Source of the DNA: Desulfobulbus sp.
GTDB lineage: Bacteria; Desulfobacterota; Desulfobulbia; Desulfobulbales; Desulfobulbaceae
NCBI RefSeq assembly: GCF_030824455.1
Contig: NZ_JAVBXR010000110.1
Location: forward strand, 1 to 64,000
DNA length: 64,000 nucleotides
Direction of reading: 5' to 3'
The translations under genes were made by a program, and so were the position numbers. Shown one piece after another: positions 61,003 through 64,000 of the stretch (the first letter of the stretch is position 1; each line of letters begins with the position of its first letter). Under the pieces are notes generated by a model, which did no database searches, was not told where the DNA came from, and worked only from the letters and a program-made list of their open reading frames with translations.

Positions 61003-63255
61003 TTAGAAGCCCTTGAACGGATTGGGTCCCATTGCCACGATTTCCTCGACAAATTCATCGATGATGGCAGGAATTTTATCGTAATCGGAGATGGCGATTT
61101 CCCGCACGCCGCAACGTTCAGGTTCAAGGCCGAGCGAACCTAAGGTTTCGCCGATGTTCTCCATACGCCTGGTGGCGATCTCGGATCCCTTGACAAAGTG
61201 GCATTGATAATCGTCGCCGTACTTGCAGCCAAGCAACAAAGCGCCGTCCATACCTGAAGACATGGCGTCCTTAATCCACACCATGTTCACCGATCCCAAA
61301 CAACGAACCGGAATGAAGCGAACAAGGCGGTTGATTTTGTTACGGTGCATACCTGACATATCGATCGCGGGATAAGCGTCGTTTTCGCATACAAACACGG
61401 CGACGCGCAATTTTTCCTCATCGTCGTCGGGAACTTCAATGGATTTGACCATTGATCCGATCATGTCGATGCTGTAGTCGGCAAAATTAATAATGCGCTC
61501 AGGACAAGCGCCCATGCATGTGCCGCAGCGCCGACAACGGGTCGGATTAGGCAACGGCGTTCCCTTCTCATCGTCATCCAGCGCGCCAAACGGACATTCC
61601 TCTGTACAGCGTTTGCACTGGGTGCAACGCGAGAAGAAGAAGTCAGGATAGGTTTGATCGCCGGACCTGGGATGCACGGCAACGCCACGATTGGCCGACT
61701 CAATGCATTGAATGGCTTTCAATGCCGCGCCGGTGGCGTCGTCAATGGTTTCCTCCATGGTCTCGGCTTTGCGCACGCCGCCACATGTATAAATGCCGGT
61801 TCTTCTGGTCTCATACGGAAAGCAGATGAAATGCGAATCAGCATAGCCGTCGAAGAGATCAAGATCTAAAAAGGCAGGCCCCTGACGGTACGCCAAATTG
61901 ATCACATTCTCTGCGGCGGTGGTCGGAACCATGCCGGCGGCAAGAACCACCATGTCAACTTCCAGTTGCAGATTCTCGCCCAACAGGTTGTCTTCAACAT
62001 CGACGGTCAAACCGTTGCCGGCTGCAGCGACCTTGGTGACTGCAGCCTTGGTCATAAACACGCCGTCCTGCGACTGCATTCCCTTGTAAAACAACTCAGT
62101 GTTGCCGGGGGTGCGCATATGCTGATAGAGAATATAGGCCTTGCCGTCCACCGGGTTGTCTTCGACAACATAGTTGGCCTGCTTTAAAGCCACCATGGAA
62201 GTGACCGAGTTGCAGTACGGGAAGTCTTTGTCGTTCTCTTTGCCGCCAGGGCTCTGCACAAAAGCGACGCGGGCCGGGACCTTGCCGTTTTTAGCCAACT
62301 TTTCAAACTCGGCGTTGGTGACCACATTGGTCAGCTTGCCGTAACCCAGATGTTCGTATTGGGATACATCGGCAGGCTTCCAGCCGGTGGCCAGGACAAC
62401 GGCACCGAAGATCTCGCCTTCTGGATTCAACAGCGTGTACTTTTGCAGCCCCTTGTTGGGATCGTCCACCTCACCCTTGTTGATGAGATCCTGCTGATCA
62501 GCGGTAACCTTGGCGGGAGCGTCCCACTCGGTAACGGCGCCGGCAGCCTTGAGGGTCACATTGAACTGGCCTGGAGCGCCGCCGATCCGCGCAACTTCAC
62601 AGGCCGTCTTTACAGTGATTTTGCTGTCGCCCTGAACTTCGGCAATCAGCTGCTGAATATTAGGACTTTCCAGTTCGGAATACGGGTACGCAGTCGGAAA
62701 CATCTTCCGCCAGCCCAGCGCTTTGCCGCCCAACTGCGCGTCTTTTTCAACCAGGGTCACTGCATAACCGGCTTTTGCAGCCTCTTTCGCCGCAGTTAAA
62801 CCCGCAATGCCGCCGCCCATGACCAGAATTTTTTTGCTGATGCTCTCCATGGTGTAGGGAACCGGCAACTCGGTTTTCTGAGCTCTGGTCACAGCCATGC
62901 GCACATAGTCCGTGCCCATTTCCTGGAGAAAATCATCGACGCTGCCGTCTTCCTTCGGTTCGCCCGCAGTCCACGCCACATGCTCACGCAGGTTGCCGCG
63001 CACGGTAATGGTCTGCTCGCCGAAATTAAATTCCTGCTGCATGACGCGTGGTGAACAAGCGCACACGACAATGGTGTTCACGCCCTTCTCGGCAATGTCT
63101 TTCTCAATAAACGCGCGACCATCGGCTCCGCACAGGCAACCGTGGTCCTGCATGGCGATGCCGGCGTCGGCCGCCGCGTCTTTCAATCCGTCAACATCGA
63201 GGACATTGCCAATGCCACAACCAGTACAGAGATATGCACCATATACTTTTTTCAT
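61003..63255 (-). CDS. qmoB: Quinone-interacting membrane-bound oxidoreductase subunit QmoB
   Basis: 750 residues from ATG 63255 behind GGTAGGAGGAGAG. HdrA-like flavoprotein: a short N-terminal cysteine region (YLCTGCGIGNVLD), the FAD motif KILVMGGGIAGLTAAKEA at about 143-160, then two ferredoxin sites CTQCKRCTEECPFGA and CRRCGTCMGACPE (about 545-590). The last 140 residues resemble MvhD (VAVFVCENDAYPAIDMS, VRCLGSVN, LLLGCKYGDDYQCHF). It is cytoplasmic and thought to pass electrons between QmoC and the APS reductase AprAB. Confidence 0.96.
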   Translation of the reverse strand: MKKVYGAYLCTGCGIGNVLDVDGLKDAAADAGIAMQDHGCLCGADGRAFIEKDIAEKGVNTIVVCACSPRVMQQEFNFGEQTITVRGNLREHVAWTAGEPKEDGSVDDFLQEMGTDYVRMAVTRAQKTELPVPYTMESISKKILVMGGGIAGLTAAKEAAKAGYAVTLVEKDAQLGGKALGWRKMFPTAYPYSELESPNIQQLIAEVQGDSKITVKTACEVARIGGAPGQFNVTLKAAGAVTEWDAPAKVTADQQDLINKGEVDDPNKGLQKYTLLNPEGEIFGAVVLATGWKPADVSQYEHLGYGKLTNVVTNAEFEKLAKNGKVPARVAFVQSPGGKENDKDFPYCNSVTSMVALKQANYVVEDNPVDGKAYILYQHMRTPGNTELFYKGMQSQDGVFMTKAAVTKVAAAGNGLTVDVEDNLLGENLQLEVDMVVLAAGMVPTTAAENVINLAYRQGPAFLDLDLFDGYADSHFICFPYETRRTGIYTCGGVRKAETMEETIDDATGAALKAIQCIESANRGVAVHPRSGDQTYPDFFFSRCTQCKRCTEECPFGALDDDEKGTPLPNPTRCRRCGTCMGACPERIINFADYSIDMIGSMVKSIEVPDDDEEKLRVAVFVCENDAYPAIDMSGMHRNKINRLVRFIPVRCLGSVNMVWIKDAMSSGMDGALLLGCKYGDDYQCHFVKGSEIATRRMENIGETLGSLGLEPERCGVREIAISDYDKIPAIIDEFVEEIVAMGPNPFKGF

Positions 63256-63266
63256 TGACTCTCCTC

Positions 63267-64000
63267 CTACCGTCCGATCTGAATAGCTTTGAGAGCAGCT
63301 GCAGTGGAGGATTGTCCACTGGAGTAAACATCAACGGCTGATTTAGCGCAGCCAGCTGACATCATGCCCTTTTCCGGACTGGAAACGACAAATCCGTTGC
63401 CGTCCATAGTTACGCCCAAAGCCTTGCCCTGCTCGCCAAGAGCCGGTTCCATGCCAGTCGCCAGGACACAGAGGTCGACCTTTTGATGCACTTTCGCACC
63501 GGTGATCGCGTTTTCAGCAACCACGGTGACGCCACCATCGCGTTCGGCAACAATGTCGGCCACCTTGCCTTTGATAAAGGTGGTGTTTGCATCGGCCATG
63601 AACTTCTCGCGGAAATGCTCGTATTTCCCAGGGGTGCGCAGATCGATGTAAAATACATAGATCTTGGCGTCCGGATACTGGCTCCGGATATAGGAAATAT
63701 GCTTGAAGGTGGCCATGCAGCAGATATAGGAGCAGTGCTGCAAATGGTTCTCATCGCGGGATCCGGCGCATTGCACAAAGGCAAAGGAAGCCGGTTCTTT
63801 GTTGTCGCCGGGTCGGACGATTTTGCCTCTTGTCGGACCGTTGTCGGCAGCCAAACGCTCCATCATCATATTGGTGATGATCGCCTGAGAGGAATTGTAA
63901 TTCAAATTGGTGATCTTGTTGGCGTCGTAAGGATTCCAACCGGTCGACCAGATAATGGAGCTGACCTTCAGCGTAAAGGTTTTGGGCTGCATGTCCAACT
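63267..64000 (-). CDS. qmoA: Quinone-interacting membrane-bound oxidoreductase subunit QmoA (5' end outside window)
   Basis: About 244 C-terminal residues of an HdrA-like FAD protein, open to the window edge, so the true start and the N-terminal FAD motif are missing. The visible part has FAFVQCAGSRDENHLQHCSY, ending in a CC pair, and LCVLATGMEPALGEQG. It lies 11 bases before qmoB, and the order qmoA-qmoB-qmoC is that of sulfate reducers. Confidence 0.92.
   Translation of the reverse strand, partial: LDMQPKTFTLKVSSIIWSTGWNPYDANKITNLNYNSSQAIITNMMMERLAADNGPTRGKIVRPGDNKEPASFAFVQCAGSRDENHLQHCSYICCMATFKHISYIRSQYPDAKIYVFYIDLRTPGKYEHFREKFMADANTTFIKGKVADIVAERDGGVTVVAENAITGAKVHQKVDLCVLATGMEPALGEQGKALGVTMDGNGFVVSSPEKGMMSAGCAKSAVDVYSSGQSSTAAALKAIQIGR

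Overview
The window comes from a sulfate-reducing bacterium of the Desulfobacterota, most likely the order Desulfobulbales. The right edge carries qmoC, qmoB and the 3' part of qmoA, the membrane complex that delivers electrons to APS reductase. The housekeeping proteins are of deltaproteobacterial type. Species cannot be fixed by reading alone. Apart from three genes at 7.3-11.3 kb, every gene lies on the minus strand, so transcription runs from right to left.

Layout, left to right. (1) 1-6.8 kb is a signalling cluster: a very long PAS-repeat sensor running off the left edge, a triple CheW scaffold, a small unknown protein, an NtrC-type sigma-54 activator, and a short protein joining a histidine-phosphotransfer-like helix pair to a receiver. 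A good sigma-54 promoter match sits between the activator and the CheW/PAS genes. The natural reading is that the activator switches on the sensor operon. (2) 7.3-11.3 kb, plus strand: rRNA methyltransferase RlmKL, a NUDIX hydrolase overlapping it by one base, and an EAL-HDOD protein with its own promoter. (3) 11.3-25.2 kb, minus strand: a housekeeping run in the transcribed order rpsB, tsf, pyrH, frr, uppS, cdsA, dxr, rseP, tsaB, ispG, proS, relA, a zinc-ribbon/Smr protein, rph. It joins translation factors, UMP kinase, isoprenoid and phospholipid synthesis, tRNA modification and the stringent response. (4) 25.4-26.2 kb: one YkgJ-like cysteine-rich protein.

(5) 26.2-59.6 kb is an almost unbroken co-directional block that fuses the bacterial ribosomal and transcription operons. 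In transcribed order it holds tRNA-Thr, Tyr, Gly, Thr, tuf, rpmG, tRNA-Trp, secE, nusG, rplKAJL, rpoBC, rpsL, rpsG, fusA, tuf, the S10 and spc clusters (no adk between secY and map), infA, rpmJ, and the alpha cluster ending in rplQ. A strong promoter precedes the first tRNA and an intrinsic terminator follows rplQ. Internal control elements visible include an L10 leader, an rplL-rpoB hairpin and a possible promoter before rpsL. (6) 59.6-64 kb: the qmo operon, closed by a strong terminator.

The left 23 kb is visibly GC-rich, while the ribosomal block is much more AT-rich. Several highly expressed genes start with TTG or GTG behind strong ribosome binding sites. No insertion sequence, prophage, CRISPR array or clear horizontally acquired island was seen. 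The least ordinary parts are the PAS-repeat/CheW/sigma-54 cluster and the RelA homologue with a broken hydrolase site.
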